From Cercis canadensis (Eukaryota; Streptophyta; Magnoliopsida; Fabales; Fabaceae): a DNA stretch of 64,000 bases. How positions within the stretch are numbered: position 1 is the first letter of the stretch; the number at the start of each line of letters is the position of its first letter. The notes under the pieces were generated by a model. It was not told the origin of the DNA. It saw only the letters and a list, made by a program, of their open reading frames with translations, and did not search any database. This document shows positions 23,735 through 36,152 of the stretch, piece after piece. The translations under genes were made by a program, and so were the position numbers. The stretch lies in assembly GCA_003255065.1 (NCBI GenBank), contig QAOA01004830.1, forward strand, positions 387,939-451,938, written 5' to 3'.

Positions 23735-25489
23735 TTTCCTTGGATCTGCTGGATTCTGATCCAAATTGAATTACTAGAATTGAAGAGAAATCAAGGAATA
23801 GAATGGCGAGAAGGAAGGGGATCGAGAACCAGAGGCCCCCTTCGGGAAAACCCTGAAGATGCAGACAAAGCAGCTGATTTACAGGGTTAGAGGCAACGAA
23901 GGAGGAAGAGAAGAGATTTCTGGTAATCAATAATCAAGAAAATGGAGAAATATTTTGTGAATTAAAAATTAAATTAAATTAAATATTTTGGATCTACTAA
24001 AATATCGGGTAGCCCATTGTGGCCCAACCTATACATTAATTAAAAGCCCAGGCTAAATTTAATGATGACCCAAAAGGAAAATGGAGTGCAAATTTTATGG
24101 GCCTAGTCGACTATAGAGTTGCGGAAAGCGTGTTATTATTCCAAAAAGAAAAAGAAAAATTTTGAATTATAAAATGAGATACATTACAAAGTCATTGACT
24201 CATAGTGACCAAATATAAAAGGCTAGAGTATTATTTTAGTTCCTTTAATTTTACTTCAGTTTCAATTTTATTCCTAAATTTTTTTAATTAATTCAATTTA
24301 TTCTTGTCTTTTCTTTCGGTTTTTATTCAGCTAAGATACTCTTCATTTTCTAAGGTGCAACTTAGTATCTTTGCTGAATGCTAATTAATAATTGAGCATT
24401 AAGTATTTCAACATAAAAATTCTTGTTTTGTAGCATCTAATAAAAAATATCATTAGAAATTAGTTGAAATGACATATGTGTTAGCAAATTTTTCATAATA
24501 CTTTTTTTCAAAAAAATTAGGAGGTAGATATAGGTTACTTTTTTGATACTTTGGCTACAATAGTGGGTTGAACACAAAACCTACAAATTTTCTGAGGACA
24601 ATCTCAATACAAATATAGATTACTTTAACTCTAAAGTAAGATGAACTACAATAGTCTATTATATCAATAAATGATCACTGCAAGATTTAAATCAAAACAT
24701 TTTCATTGATATAATTCGATCTTATCAATTGAGTCAATTTTTGTTAATAAGTATTATTCAATTTTATAGATGAACATGTAAACAGTTGAATTCTTACTAA
24801 CTAAGTTATAGATACGAACAAAAAAAATATAATAATAAATATAGGAGAAAAACCTTCATGGTTTTGCCTTTTATTTAAACTTCTCCAAAGGGTGTAAACT
24901 ATAAAGAGGATAATATCAAATCTTACAAATTATTCGGTATTTATTAAGTAAATCAATAGTGTGGTATTTGATACTTATCTTTTTGTAGAAACATTAATAT
25001 GTATGCCACTAATTAAACAATAATTAAGAAACAAAAAGACAAATCTTTACCTAAGGTTAAAGAAAAAAGAGAAACAAAATTTTGATACTATTAATTTATA
25101 ACTTGTCTACGTAGGAGTTGAAAATGAAAATTGAAAACATCTATATATTATTTTAAATAAAAGTAAATCAATGATAATAATAAGAATGCTCAAGAAAATG
25201 TAACATGCCAAAACAGGAGGAGTATTTTTCTCGCATAATTCTTGTAATAGGCTTTACCAGCTCTTGAATTGTGATAACTTGAGTATTTTAAGGATTAATC
25301 AATAGTAAAATATCTAGGTAACCCCTCTTCCATGACAAGGCCTTTTTTTGGCCATTTCCATGACGAGGCTTAAATTATGTAGAAACTTCCGAATTTTTCA
25401 AGTAAAAGCTTCAATTATTACCAAAAAAGTAAAAGCTTCAATCAAACTTTAAGTGATTGATTGGAGAAGTAAGTTATTTTCCATGAGTT
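23735..25489. other. Upstream of the V-ATPase gene, no gene seen
   Basis: This contains the presumed 5' leader and promoter of the minus-strand V-ATPase gene near 23735-24000, then AT-rich DNA with no convincing reading frame or structured repeat. Confidence 0.5.
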
Positions 25490-25502
25490 AGAACGAGCAC
25501 AC

Positions 25503-25687
25503 TAAGACCAACAAGCGTGTAGATCAGCTGGTATGGAGCTGTTCTAGCTTAATCAATAGTCTCGGGTTCAAGCCATTGAAAATGAAGCTGCGTCTATTGG
25601 GAGAGTTTTACCGCTCTTGTGGTCCTTCCCGACTCGAAACCGAATTAGTCGGGTGAAGCCCGGACACCGGTGGGTAACCAAAAAAAA
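25503..25687 (+). mobile_element. tRNA-derived SINE with 13-bp target duplication
   Basis: This 185-bp insertion starts with a pol III promoter layout: an A box like tagatcagctgg near 25516 and a B box gggttcaagcc near 25564. It ends in an A run. The same 13 bases, agaacgagcacac, flank it at 25490-25502 and 25688-25700. The body is GC-rich in AT-rich surroundings. The promoter boxes, the A tail and a long target duplication together define a SINE. I did not fix its family name. The clean duplication suggests a fairly recent insertion. Confidence 0.9.
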
Positions 25688-25984
25688 AGAACGAGCACAC
25701 CAATTCTAAAATAAATAAATAAAAAAAAAAACAGTGGGACAAAAACACCCAAGCACGCTAACTAAGAAGCTAAAGAATATCAAAACCTTGTATTCGATCT
25801 TTCAACCCAGTCCCAAATGGAATGGCATTATGTAATAATCTCCATATTATAAACAAAACTATTTTATTATATGAAACTTAAGCTTTCATGAATATATAAT
25901 GCGTTTAATGGCAAAGAAATAGGAAAACACAACCATTAAACCCAAATGGAATGGCATCATGCAATAATATCCACATTAACTCAA

Positions 25985-26628
25985 AGTTTTTTTTTTTTTT
26001 TACAAGGGATAAAAACAGAAAAGACTATAGCCTAAGAAAGGCCACAGCCAGGAATCTGCCACCAAAGTTACAACCACCTCCAAAAGGGGTTGTTGATAAA
26101 AATACTAACTTCCTTGACCTCTTGCTCCTCTTTTCGCTATAAAATCAGCTCCTTGATTGATTTATCTCAATACGTGTGACACTTCTATTCGTCAATTTCT
26201 TTTCAAAAGATGTTTGATATCTGTGGTGGCCCTAAAGTATGAGCCCACATACAGTAGAGCCCAAACAAAGATATGACCCGAAAGGCCCAAACGTCAAACG
26301 GGTCGCGCGTTTGCCCGACCCGCCAGATCATGCTTTCTATTTACTATAAATAGCCCCTGACCCAATACAAGAAGGGGGTACAAAAAATCCCACTAGTTGA
26401 CAATCATAATTCTGCTTCTCAAAATAAACTGATCTGACTTAATCTTCGGAGCCCGGGAAACTTAACCCGGCTCGGTGGTTTTCACCTGCAGGAAACTCGG
26501 TCACTCGCCAGTCAGAACAGGCAACCGACCTCGGTGATTTCGCCCGACCTCAAGCTCAGGCATCGTCAATATCACTAATAATACTCCCATAACTATTGAA
26601 ATTAGTATATGCAGTTTTTCTCAACATA
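25985..26628 (-). mobile_element. 5'-truncated LINE tail, minus strand, carrying a nested solo LTR
   Basis: Sixteen bases, atccacattaactcaa, occur on both sides (25969-25984 and 26629-26644). The insertion begins on the plus strand with a T run, which is the poly-A tail of a minus-strand copy. Reading the minus strand, the last coding part resembles the end of a plant LINE RNase H region (INQGADFIAKRGA, about 26150 to 26100) and then stops. An in-frame stop just upstream of that motif (VSHVLR then stop) shows decay. Taking out the solo LTR and its duplication leaves about 290 bp, so the copy is severely 5'-truncated, as is usual for LINEs. Confidence 0.8.
26222..26568. mobile_element. Solo LTR, 347 bp, with 5-bp target duplication
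   Basis: This segment starts with TG, ends with CA and is flanked by atatc on both sides (26217-26221 and 26569-26573). It has a TATA box (ctataaatag) near 26343, a third of the way in, as expected for an LTR promoter. It is GC-richer than its surroundings. No internal retroelement sequence remains, so it is a solo LTR left by recombination between two LTRs. Gypsy or copia origin cannot be told from the LTR alone. It sits inside the LINE tail, so it is younger than that insertion. Confidence 0.85.
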
Positions 26629-26644
26629 ATCCACATTAACTCAA

Positions 26645-29029
26645 GTGCCTTGGGGACAACCAGAGATTGGGAAAAAGTACGTTTAATTGGAATAACCTGT
26701 AAAAATTAATATAGGCATAGTTGCATATGGTTTTAAAACGTATAAAAATTAATGTATACATATTTTTACACTGATTAATCTCTAATATAGCATTGGATTT
26801 GAGTAATTTCTTTGAAATTTGAGCTGTGGGTTTTAAAACAGAAACCTAAACACAAAAGAAACTTTTGTGTAAAAATAAAGTTTTACTAAGATAGACTTGT
26901 CTAATATGCTTCTAGCCTTCTAGATATATAAGAACAAAAGTTATAATGGTAATACGTTGAAAATTTATTAAATATAAATTATATTTTCATAATAAATTTT
27001 CAATTAAAAACATGATACTTATATTTCCTTTTATCTAAACATTTTATTAAATTTGTATTTTTATCATATCTAAATCTTTTTTTTAACAATAAAAAATTAT
27101 ATAACTCTCACTTTTCCTTTATCATTTAATCAAGCACATGTAGCATAATTAGTTTAAAATTTTTGTAATAAACTGAAGTCTAAAGTTCAAATCTCTATTA
27201 TCTGGTATCTATGCATGAAGGGAAAAAAAAACTTTTATAATTTAATGGTTATCTCGTTTAGTACTAACTATGCAAGTCGTCCATGCTCGTCCCCATTATC
27301 TTAATCTTTATAATAAAGAGGTGAGGAAGTTGAATAGAATAAAATTTAATTAAGTGGAATTATTTATTCTCATATGTACAACTTATAAACAATTAATAGC
27401 ATTGTCTTTTTTTTGTTTGTATATAAATAAAATAGTTAAATATGTATTTTGTCCCTGAATTATTTTTCAAATATAACTTTAGTTATTTATTTATTTTTTA
27501 TATCACTTTAGTGCTCAAATAATTACTTTACTTGTTAAATAGTCATTTAAGTAATTATTTTTAGTGTTACAGAATACTGATTTGACGAATGTGATTATTC
27601 GAGGATTAAAATAACACTAAAAATAAATTAAGCACTAAATTAAATAATATTTAAAAAATAATTTAAAAACAAAAAAAAAATATTTTACTCTAAATAAAAA
27701 GTAACATGAGTTCTATAATATTGCGTGAAACATGTGAAGTGTCTTCAATGGTTTTAATTGAATAGAGCATATTATAACATAAACTATCTGTGTCGCTCTC
27801 CATCTCCGTTAGTGAAAGTCAAATTTGTATAGAAATGCGTAGTATGATTCCAATATCTATTTATTGGAATCTGTGTAGATTAAACTATATATATGTGATA
27901 AAATAACCGGTGAAGGGTCCCATAAAGATAGTCTAGTGCTCTTCAAAGAGATTATGATTTCTTACCTTTGCTTTCATCTTCATAAAGTATTATGTCAGCA
28001 CCTAGTTTTATGTATATCACTTTCTCTGTTGGAGATTCCAGTAATCTGGAATCTTTAAAATAATTGTCTTGCATCGATCTCCATTTCGTAGGAAAAAAAA
28101 AATTATACTCTCATTTCTCTTGAGAAAATTTAGCAATCAATCTGCACGTTGTCATTGTCCTAGCTTTTAGTTAGCTTGTTTACCTAGTCATAGGAGTTAG
28201 TTTTTTAAACGTGGGATAGTGCCCACTTTTATATTGCTAGCAGTTTTTATATTAGCCTAACGTGGGCCTAGTGGCTATTTCCATGATAGCCATTAGTTTT
28301 ATATTAGCAGTTATGTATTAGCCTATTTATAGGCTGTTTTCTTTAATCAATGGACGTAGAACAGTTTATTCCTACTGTTATTGTTACTGTTATTGTGCAT
28401 GCAAAACACCTTCAAAGTCTTTTAGATTTTAACAATTTCAATGTCCAATGTCTCAACTGGTAATTTTTATATATAAAACAATTAGTTTTAGAATTTTCAT
28501 AAAAGAGTTGATGTTTCATATTTATATCTAATGGTAAATGGTTAAAACAGAATCATACATAAAGAAAAAGGAAAACCACATGTGCAGATACATTATTAAA
28601 TTTGCAATCAGCAAATCCACTCTTACCATTTTTATCATCAGTTTATCAAACACCTTTTATAGTCATTGTTCACCTTATGCTTTATGAAAGAACATAATGA
28701 AGCTGCTTAGTTTTATGTTGGAGAATAAAATATGATTATCGTTCCTCGATCCACTTAGTTTTATTACTCATGAGTGATGAGTTTAATAATTTATTACCGT
28801 TTGCTTGCTTCTTACTTTGCATTGAGAGAGAGAAAGGGATGCGACGCAAAAATTTATCTTGTGCTGAATCCCATAAATACGTGCTAGTGTGTAAAACACA
28901 CAACTCATTACATGTGCTTTTGAGATTAGGAAATTACATCACAAGTCCAACAATGGTGAGATCGAATCTTGGAAAACATAATGTAATTTTAAGGAAGTGT
29001 TTGTGTCTCCTTAAAAGAGGTATAATAAA
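26645..29029. other. AT-rich intergenic DNA, no gene
   Basis: No coding region is supported. A MITE lies at about 27433-27690. A stretch at about 28160-28420 with a ctatttatagg box and GC-richer composition could be an old LTR fragment, but I found no ends or target duplication. Confidence 0.45.
27433..27690. mobile_element. AT-rich MITE, family shared with 50901-51165
   Basis: This is a roughly 260-bp palindromic element. Its left half (gtccctgaattatttttc, then cactttagtgctcaaataa) is complementary to its right half. The same structure and order of phrases occurs at 50901-51165. I could not fix the termini or target duplication, so the superfamily is open. Confidence 0.65.
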
Positions 29030-29847
29030 CAATGATACTCTGGTCTTTTCCATACATTATTTACAAAATCTAAATTTAATTAGATTCAATTAAATTTAAA
29101 TTAAATATATCTTAAATCTATTTAATTTTCTTTTACACTTTCAAAAACTTTTTACATCTCATAAAAATGGCTAAATGATTAGAATATTAAAGTTTAGATA
29201 ATAAAATACTCAAATATTGATGTTTTAAAACTTATTACCTAAATACCGATTTTTTTTTTATTTTTTAATATAAAGCTTGACATGATGTTAAGTGATGCCA
29301 TTAATATATGATGTAACATGTTGAGTCAAGCCATTATCTGTTAGCATGACTCAAGAAAATAATAGTGTGGTGGAGTGGTGTTGCTAGTTGATGGCATGAC
29401 TCAACATGTCATGCCATTACAAAGGGCGCAACTTTGTAGTAAAAATTGCAGGCGCATCAAACTACTTTTTGGTTTATGTTTAAAAATTGAAAATGTTGGC
29501 ATTTTGGGTAAATTGTTTCAAATCATAAGTAATTTGGCATTTTATTGTCTAAAGATCATTATTATGTGTTATTTACCTCAATAATGAACTTTATACAATA
29601 AAATACTAAATTACCTATGTTTTGAAAAAGTTTATCAAACTATCCATATTTTATTCATCAATGAATGGAGTGACTAAAAATTTTGAAACATCACTTCAAT
29701 CACTCCATCCATTTATGGAGGGACTAAATAGTAATTTTTCTAGTTGCTCCATCTGTGATGGAGTGGGACTCAATAAGTGGCTCCATATGTGATGAAGTGA
29801 GTCAACAATACTTTTTTTTTATGTTAAAAAAAAAAAGATGTTTTTTT

Positions 29848-30047
29848 TAGATATTTTTAATATTTATATAATATGTTATATTATACGTGAATAGTTAATA
29901 TGAGAATAACATGTGTACAAATCAATTATTTTTAAGTTTGTTTGAGAAAATAAAATAAATTATATTCATATTTAATAAAATATGAAAATTACGTATGTTT
30001 ATCATGTCAGTGTAATATAATATACACATGTAATATTATAGAATCCT
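29848..30047 (+). mobile_element. AT-rich MITE family, copy 1
   Basis: About 200 bp, with related ends (atttatataatatgttat at left, taatattatagaatcc at right). The same element occurs in the duplicated segment at about 33822-34021 and, reverse-complemented, at about 42900-43096, where it lies in unrelated flanks. That independent copy shows it is a mobile family. Confidence 0.65.
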
Positions 30048-30724
30048 CGTAAAAAAAAATCATTAATTTGGTATATAGTTTAAAAATATAAGTAGTTAAG
30101 TATTTGATTATGCAAAGTTAATTTTTGTTGCTAGATATATAATGAATATGTACATATTTTTTTTTCAAAAAACTCTTATATAAAAAAATATAAACATTTA
30201 AGTCATTAATAATAACACCACAACTAAAAAGAAGAAGCACACCAAAATTTGATCTCGTATGCTGAGAACTTTCCCAAATCTTAAAATAGTGGATACATAA
30301 ATACTTAAACTATTACTCAAAATCACAAAATTGATTATTTAGGTGAGGAAGCTCATTATTATAGTCATTTAACCCATAAATGCTAAATAGGGGTAAGAAA
30401 CTAAGAATATATTATTTTTGTAATAAAGAATAGTAATTCTGATTGCAGATTGACGAGTGTATTTAGTAGGCGCATGACGGTTTAGGCCAAATTGGGCCTT
30501 AAAGGCACATCAGCAGGTACACGTCGAAATATTCTTATCTTATCCAAAAAAAGGTTGTCCACATCATCAATGGACCGTGTCCTGCCACGTGATGTCAGTA
30601 GCCTGCCATGTTACAGCAGTTAGAAGCCACACTTTCGGTGGCGCACACCCAAAAGAAACCTACGTCCGTCTGGAACCGCACGATAGGAGCCACTACCACT
30701 TCTTGGAGACTTGGAATTGACCAG

Positions 30725-31147
30725 NTTTTTTTTTTTTTAATTTTGGTACAGGGTGTCGACTCTTGCCAAAATTCGGCTCCTAAAAGGAGGAGGGAGCCAA
30801 AATTCGGCTCCCTACTTATGCTAAAAGTCGACTCCTCACACAAAAAAAAAAAAAAAAAAANNNNNNNNNNNNNNNNNNNNNNNNNNNNNNNNNNNNNNNN
30901 NNNNNNNNNNNNNNNNNNNNNNNNNNNNNNNNNNNNNNNNNNNNNNNNNNNNNNNNNNNNNNNNNNNNNNNNTTTGTATGCCAAAATTCGGCTCCTTAAA
31001 GGAGACTCAAACGAAAATTCGACTCTTCATTACAGTTCAAAATGCGACACTGAAGAGAAAAAGTAAAAAAAAAAACTACCGTAGTTATGGAAATAGTTTC
31101 AAATGTGCCTTATATATGTAATTAGTTTGCAAATATGCATTATTCAG
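30725..31147. other. Block unique to duplication unit 1, with gap and repeated motif
   Basis: This block replaces 34699-34802 of unit 2. It begins at a single N (30725), contains a 112-N gap (30861-30972), and has at least three copies of the phrase ccaaaattcggctcc plus several gtcgactc-type boxes. The A and T homopolymers beside the Ns suggest sequencing trouble. I do not recognise the element; it may be a partly assembled insertion. Confidence 0.6.
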
Positions 31148-32514
31148 AAGAATCACTCTGTAAATGTATATAGGAAGTAATTAGTGAGGATATCAATAGC
31201 TCATTATTCTATAACAAAATAAATATTATTTTACTACCTCTTCATTTTATATGAACATATATGAGACCTCATAATATTTTACTAAAACTTTCATTTAATA
31301 GTTTAAATTTTGTATAAATAATATTATTTTCTTATACAAATTTAGATATTTTAAACCGTTATGTTGGGTAAGTGTTCACAATGTTGAAGGAGTGTTCTGG
31401 ATGGTAGGTATATTGGTATCATCATCTGATCTGAGTTGCAAGTTGCAGGTTTGGAGGTGCCAGGTGTGGTTTCTAGAAAGGGATGGGATGGGCAACTCCC
31501 TCTCTCGGTCGTCTTCAAATTCCTTTCTTTAAAAGCCACGTACACTTATCAATACCTATCAGGCTTACGCCATCTCAACCGCTAACTGTACACCTACCCC
31601 ATGCCCTTTCAATCTTTCATCTATTCATAAAAATATTTTTTAAATTCAGAACAAAATGTTATAGGTGAGTGTTATGCTATTCCTTCTGGGAGAGGTAGGC
31701 TACTCTCAACTTAGTTAAACATTAGTTAATTAATAAAGCTATTTAAGAATGAGATTAAAAATAATTTTTTTTTAAAAAATAGAGCTATAATTAATAAGAA
31801 TTAAAAAAAATTATATTTAAATAAAAATAATTTAATTTTTATTATATTTAAATATTAAATAAAGTATCGCATTAAAAAATTAAAGTGTAAAAATAATGAC
31901 TTTTTTAAGTTATCAATTAATTATTAATCTCAAGACACTCATTGACAAAAAAATTGTTTTGGTAGAGATTTGTCCAAAGTTTTGAATAGTGATAATCACG
32001 TACTACTTGTGTGCATAAGACTTGTATATATATATGCGTATGTCCATCTAGATAGTAGAAAACAATTGCGAGGGCTTCTTAATTAATTGAAATGGAAATA
32101 CTTGCACATATTTGCCACTAAGTAATATGTAAAAATAGAAATGCTTAAAGAGATATTCAATGGTTAATTAAATATTAAGTGCTAGAATAGTTCTTGCGTT
32201 TAAATTCTATTATAAACTGATAGATATTCAAAGTATGAAAAAGGAATAAGCTATTTATTCTTATTATATACTCTATTCATGAAAATAAAAAGATATAGTC
32301 TAAAAGTTAGCAGCTGGACTACATGGAAATAATGGGAATGTGTGGCCAGGATATATAATAAGACAGATTAATTAAGTCTGATCCATTCAAAAATGTTTTC
32401 CTTTCTGAAAGTGTGTGTTTTTGTGTGTGAATGACTTTATTTCTTGAGGAAGAAAACCCGTGGATTCTGAGTAAGCATTAGAAAAATCACATATAATAGA
32501 GAGAACGGCTATAT

Positions 32515-32515
32515 N
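32515..32515. other. Single N at a duplication boundary
   Basis: Unit 1 of the 3.5-kb duplication ends at this N. The 475 bases after it (32516-32990) are not found in unit 1. Confidence 0.95.
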
Positions 32516-32990
32516 CATTTCATATGAATAATTGATGATTCATGTCATGCTATGTTCGACTTTATAAAGACAATTAATAATCACTATTCTAATATTCTCT
32601 CAGTGAAGGGAAAGTGATCCTAAACAAGATTAAATAAGTGAATGTTTGATTTATTTTTAATTACTCTCATCGAGTCATAACTGTGATTCTAATTATTTCA
32701 TCTAAATTTCATGTGCCAAATATAACAGTGGGCATTCCATTTCATTCACATGACCAAATACTATAATTTTTTTTTTCTCTGCAATGCTCCATCAATAGTT
32801 ATTTCATTTGATTTGGTCCTATGAGACCAAAATATGAACCATATGGCCCCAAATTGGCCATCAGTTCAGGACGCCAAGGCTTGAACCAGAATTCGACACT
32901 TGCTGATAGCATAGCTGTAGTTTTTGCCTGGGTGTAGTCTTTTTATTGCTTCTTTCTCTTTTGTATACTTAAAAAAAAAATTCATATCAG

Positions 32991-35900
32991 CAATGATACT
33001 CTGGTCTTTTCCATACATTATTTACAAATACACATTTAGTAACATCTAAATTTAATTAGATTCAATTAAATTTAAATTAAATATATCTTAAATCTATTTA
33101 ATTTTCTTTTACACTTTCAAAAACTTTTTACATCTCATAAAAATGGCTAAATGATTAGAATATTAAAGTTTAGATAAATAAATACTCAAATATTGATGTT
33201 TTAAAACCTATTACCTAAATACCGATATTTTTTATTTTTTAATATAAAGCTTGACATGATGTTAAGTGATGCCATTAATATATGATGTAACATGTTGAGT
33301 CAAGCCATTATCTGTTAGCATGACTCAAGAAAATAATAGTGTGGTGGAGTGGTGTTGCTAGTTGATGGCATGACTCAACATGTCATGCCATTACAAAGGG
33401 CGCAACTTTGTAGTAAAAATTGCAGGCGCATCAAACTACTTTTTGGTTTATGTTTAAAAATTGAAAATGTTGGCATTTTGGGTAAATTGTTTCAAATCAT
33501 AAGTAATTTGGCATTTTATTGTCTAAAGATCATTATTATGTGTTATTTACCTCAATAATGAACTTTATACAATAAAATACTAAATTACCTATGTTTTGAA
33601 AAAGTTTATCAAACTATCCATATTTTATTCATCAATGAATGGAGTGACTAAAAATTTTGAAACATCACTTCAATCACTCCATCCATTTATGGAGGGACTA
33701 AATAGTAATTTTTCTAGTTGCTCCATCTGTGATGGAGTGGGACTCAATAAGTGGCTCCATATGTGATGAAGTGAGTCAACAATACTTTTTTTTTATGTTA
33801 AAAAAAAAAAGATGTTTTTTTTAGATATTTTTAATATTTATATAATATGTTATATTATACGTGAATAGTTAATATGAGAATAACATGTGTACAAATCAAT
33901 TATTTTTAAGTTTGTTTGAGAAAATAAAATAAATTATATTCATATTTAATAAAATATGAAAATTACGTATGTTTATCATGTCAGTGTAATATAATATACA
34001 CATGTAATATTATAGAATCCTCGTAAAAAAAAATCATTAATTTGGTATATAGTTTAAAAATATAAGTAGTTAAGTATTTGATTATGCAAAGTTAATTTTT
34101 GTTGCTAGATATATAATGAATATGTACATATTTTTTTTTCAAAAAACTCTTATATAAAAAAATATAAACATTTAAGTCATTAATAATAACACCACAACTA
34201 AAAAGAAGAAGCACACCAAAATTTGATCTCGTATGCTGAGAACTTTCCCAAATCTTAAAATAGTGGATACATAAATACTTAAACTATTACTCAAAATCAC
34301 AAAATTGATTATTTAGGTGAGGAAGCTCATTATTATAGTCATTTAACCCATAAATGCTAAATAGGGGTAAGAAACTAAGAATATATTATTTTTGTAATAA
34401 AGAATAGTAATTCTGATTGCAGATTGACGAGTGTATTTAGTAGGCGCATGACGGTTTAGGCCAAATTGGGCCTTAAAGGCACATCAGCAGGTACACGTCG
34501 AAATATTCTTATCTTATCCAAAAAAAGGTTGTCCACATCATCAATGGACCGTGTCCTGCCACGTGATGTCAGTAGCCTGCCATGTTACAGCAGTTAGAAG
34601 CCACACTTTCGGCGGCGCACACCCAAAAGAAACCTACGTCCGTCTGGAACCGCACGATAGGAGCCACTACCACTTCTTGGAGACTTGGAATTGACCAGCC
34701 CATTCCTAAAAGCCTAAAACTAAGTTTATCTATACATGAGATACCAAACAAAAAGAAATTTAGGTAAATTTCAATTTCAAATATTAATTATTATATGTAT
34801 ATGTAAATGTATATAGGAAGTAATTAGTGAGGATATCAATAGCTCATTATTCTATAACAAAATAAATATTATTTTACTACCTCTTCATTTTATTTGAACA
34901 TATATGAGACCTCATAATATTTTACTAAAACTTTCATTTAATAGTTTAAATTTTGTATAAATAATATTATTTTCTTATACAAATTTAGATATTTTAAACC
35001 GTTATGTTGGGTAAGTGTTCACAATGCTGAAGGAGTGTTCTGGATGGTAGGTATATTGGTATCATCATCTGATCTGAGTTGCAAGTTGCAGGTTTGGAGG
35101 TGCCAGGTGTGGTTTCTAGAAAGGGATGGGATGGGCAACTCCCTCTCTCGGTCGTCTTCAAATTCCTTTCTTTAAAAGCCACGTACACTTATCAATACCT
35201 ATCAGGCTTACGCCATCTCAACCGCTAACTGTACACCTACCCCATGCCCTTTCAAACTTTCATCTATTCATAAAAATATTTTTTAAATTCAGAACAAAAT
35301 GTTATAGGTGAGTGTTATGCTATTCCTTCTGAGAGAGGTAGGCTACTCTCAACTTAGTTAAACATTAGTTAATTAATAAAGTTATTTAAGAATGAGATTA
35401 AAAATAATTTTTTTAAAAAATAGAGCTATAATTAATAAGAGTTAAAAAAAATTATATTTGAATAAAAATAATTTAATCTATATCATATTTAAATATTAAT
35501 AAAATATCACATTAAAAAATTAAAGTGTAAAAATAATAACTCCCTTAAGTTATCAATTAATTATTAATCTCAAGACACTCATTGACAAAAAATTTGTTTT
35601 GGTAGAGTTTTGTTCAAAGTTTTGAATAGTGATAATCACGTACTACTTGTGTGCATAAGACTTGTATATATATATGCGTATGTCCATCTAGATAGTAGAA
35701 AACAATTACGAGGGCTTCTTAATTAATTGAAATGGAAATACTTGCACATATTTGCCACTAAGTAATATATAAAAATAGAAGTGCTTAAAGAGATATTCAA
35801 TGGTTAATTAAATATTAAGTGCTAGAATAGTTCTTGCGTTTAAATTCTATTATAAACTGATAGATTCAAAGTATGAAAAAGGAATAAGCTATGTATTCTT

Positions 35901-36152
35901 ATTATATACTCTATTCATGAAAATAAAAAGATATACTCTAAAAGTTAGCAGCTGGACTACATGGAAATAATGGGAATGTGTGGCCAGGATATATAATAAG
36001 ACAGATTAATTAAGTCTGATCCATTCAAAAATGTTTTCCTTTCTGAAAGTGTGTGTTTTTGTGTGTGAATGACTTTATTTCTTGAGGAAGAAAACCCGTG
36101 GATTCTGAGTAAGCATTAGAAAAATCACATATAATAGAGAGAACGGCTATAT
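32991..36152 (+). repeat. 3.2-kb direct duplication, unit 2
   Basis: This is the partner of 29030-32514. It carries the MITE copy at about 33822-34021. Unlike unit 1, it runs on without a break into unique DNA at 36153. Confidence 0.93.
33822..34021 (+). mobile_element. AT-rich MITE family, copy 2 (within duplication)
   Basis: This is the same element as at 29848-30047, copied as part of the larger duplication and not by its own movement. Confidence 0.6.

Larger units (their letters stand above)
29030..32514 (+). repeat. 3.5-kb direct duplication, unit 1
   Basis: This matches 32991-36152 closely over its whole length (offset 3961-3974 before 30724, 3643 after about 31148). It differs mainly by a block at 30725-31147 that replaces about 100 bp of unit 2. 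It stops exactly at the single N at 32515. No gene is present. Confidence 0.93.

Noticed and set aside
25806-25980. Short imperfect repeat cccaaatggaatggcat (25811 and 25939)
   Set aside because: Only about 45 bp with several mismatches and no element structure; not enough to name a feature.
28160-28420. Possible old LTR with a ctatttatagg box
   Set aside because: No TG...CA ends or target duplication could be fixed; mentioned only as a possibility in the spacer entry.
28770-29093. 107-residue plus-strand frame in AT-rich DNA
   Set aside because: No recognisable motif, no splice partners, and part of it lies in the duplicated repeat region.
29375-29584. Small frame present twice (also 33349-33558)
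   Set aside because: It is duplicated only because the whole segment is duplicated; there is no domain and no sign of selection.
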